Positions 5,271-5,434 of a stretch of DNA of 5,434 nucleotides are shown here, one piece after another (position 1 is the stretch's first letter; each line of letters starts with the position of its first letter). Under the pieces are notes generated by a model. It made no database searches. It worked only from the letters and a program-made list of their open reading frames with translations, and was not told the origin of the DNA. The stretch comes from Defluviicoccus sp. (GTDB lineage: Bacteria; Pseudomonadota; Alphaproteobacteria; Rhodospirillales; Defluviicoccaceae), in the NCBI GenBank assembly GCA_013414705.1, contig CP058705.1, positions 274,182 to 279,615 of the forward strand, written 5' to 3'. The position numbers were made by a program, and so were the translations under genes.

Positions 5271-5434
5271 TCAGGTTCCGGCGGCGAAACTCTGTGCAGG
5301 CGCGCTGATCACGGTGACGCCCATCCGGTCGACGCGCAAGATCGCCAGGCGTCGTTCGACTTCACCGTTGAGGGTCAGCCGGAACAGGCCATCGCGGCCG
5401 AAGAAGCCGTTCGGGTCGGTCAGCGCTGTGGCCG
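5271..5434 (-). CDS. Probable penicillin-binding protein activator (LpoA-like, periplasmic-binding fold), C-terminal end only
   Basis: The last 54 codons of a gene that enters from the right edge on the - strand; its TGA is the complement of TCA at 5271-5273. The visible protein is ALTDPNGFFGRDGLFRLT, then NGEVERRLAILRVDRMG and a short tail. The pattern 'L.DP.GF.G.DG.FRF...G...R.LA.L.V' is the closing segment of alphaproteobacterial lipoproteins annotated as penicillin-binding protein activators or Leu/Ile/Val-binding-like proteins. These sit in the periplasm and are thought to stimulate peptidoglycan synthases. Such genes are often found convergent to the rph-rdgB-hemW group in alphaproteobacteria, beside rsmI and gshB, which supports the call. 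Only the C-terminus is present, so signal peptide and fold cannot be checked. Confidence 0.65.
   Translation of the reverse strand, partial: ATALTDPNGFFGRDGLFRLTLNGEVERRLAILRVDRMGVTVISAPAQSFAAGT

Overview
The window looks like chromosomal DNA of a high-GC alphaproteobacterium, possibly of the Rhodospirillales. Two things suggest this: the gene order rph-rdgB-hemW facing a convergent LpoA-like lipoprotein gene, and a cold-shock protein of the type found in alphaproteobacteria. The species cannot be named from the sequence alone.

Layout: (1) Positions 1-270 carry a cold-shock domain that is probably the C-terminal half of a longer two-domain protein entering from the left edge. It is followed by a 14-bp hairpin (283-325) and a textbook intrinsic terminator (335-364). 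(2) Positions about 390-1355 are an insertion-sequence graveyard: an internally deleted IS1380-like element, a stretch with no recognisable gene, an antisense fragment of an IS3-family transposase, and the 3' tail of a degraded ISAs1-family element. (3) Positions 1366-2591 are an apparently complete ISAs1-family element (1226 bp, imperfect 18-bp terminal inverted repeats) with an intact DDE transposase whose stop codon lies inside the right repeat. Its left end starts exactly 10 bp after the right end of the degraded ISAs1 copy. (4) Positions 2684-5229 are a housekeeping gene cluster on the + strand: rph (RNase PH, tRNA 3'-end trimming), rdgB (ITP/XTP pyrophosphatase, nucleotide-pool cleansing) and hemW (radical SAM heme chaperone). 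hemW is broken by two single-base frameshifts, each best explained by one base missing from a homopolymer run. (5) A hairpin at 5232-5266 separates hemW from the convergent, partial 3' end of a probable penicillin-binding-protein activator (LpoA-like) on the - strand.

rph and rdgB are 9 bp apart and hemW follows after about 40 bp, so the three are probably co-transcribed. With mobile DNA ending only 92 bp before rph, their promoter must lie in that gap or inside the IS. In many alphaproteobacteria hrcA is the neighbour upstream of rph; here that side is occupied by IS elements.

I found no CRISPR array, RNA gene, defence system or recognisably new system. The most informative features are the layered IS remnants and the doubly frameshifted hemW.
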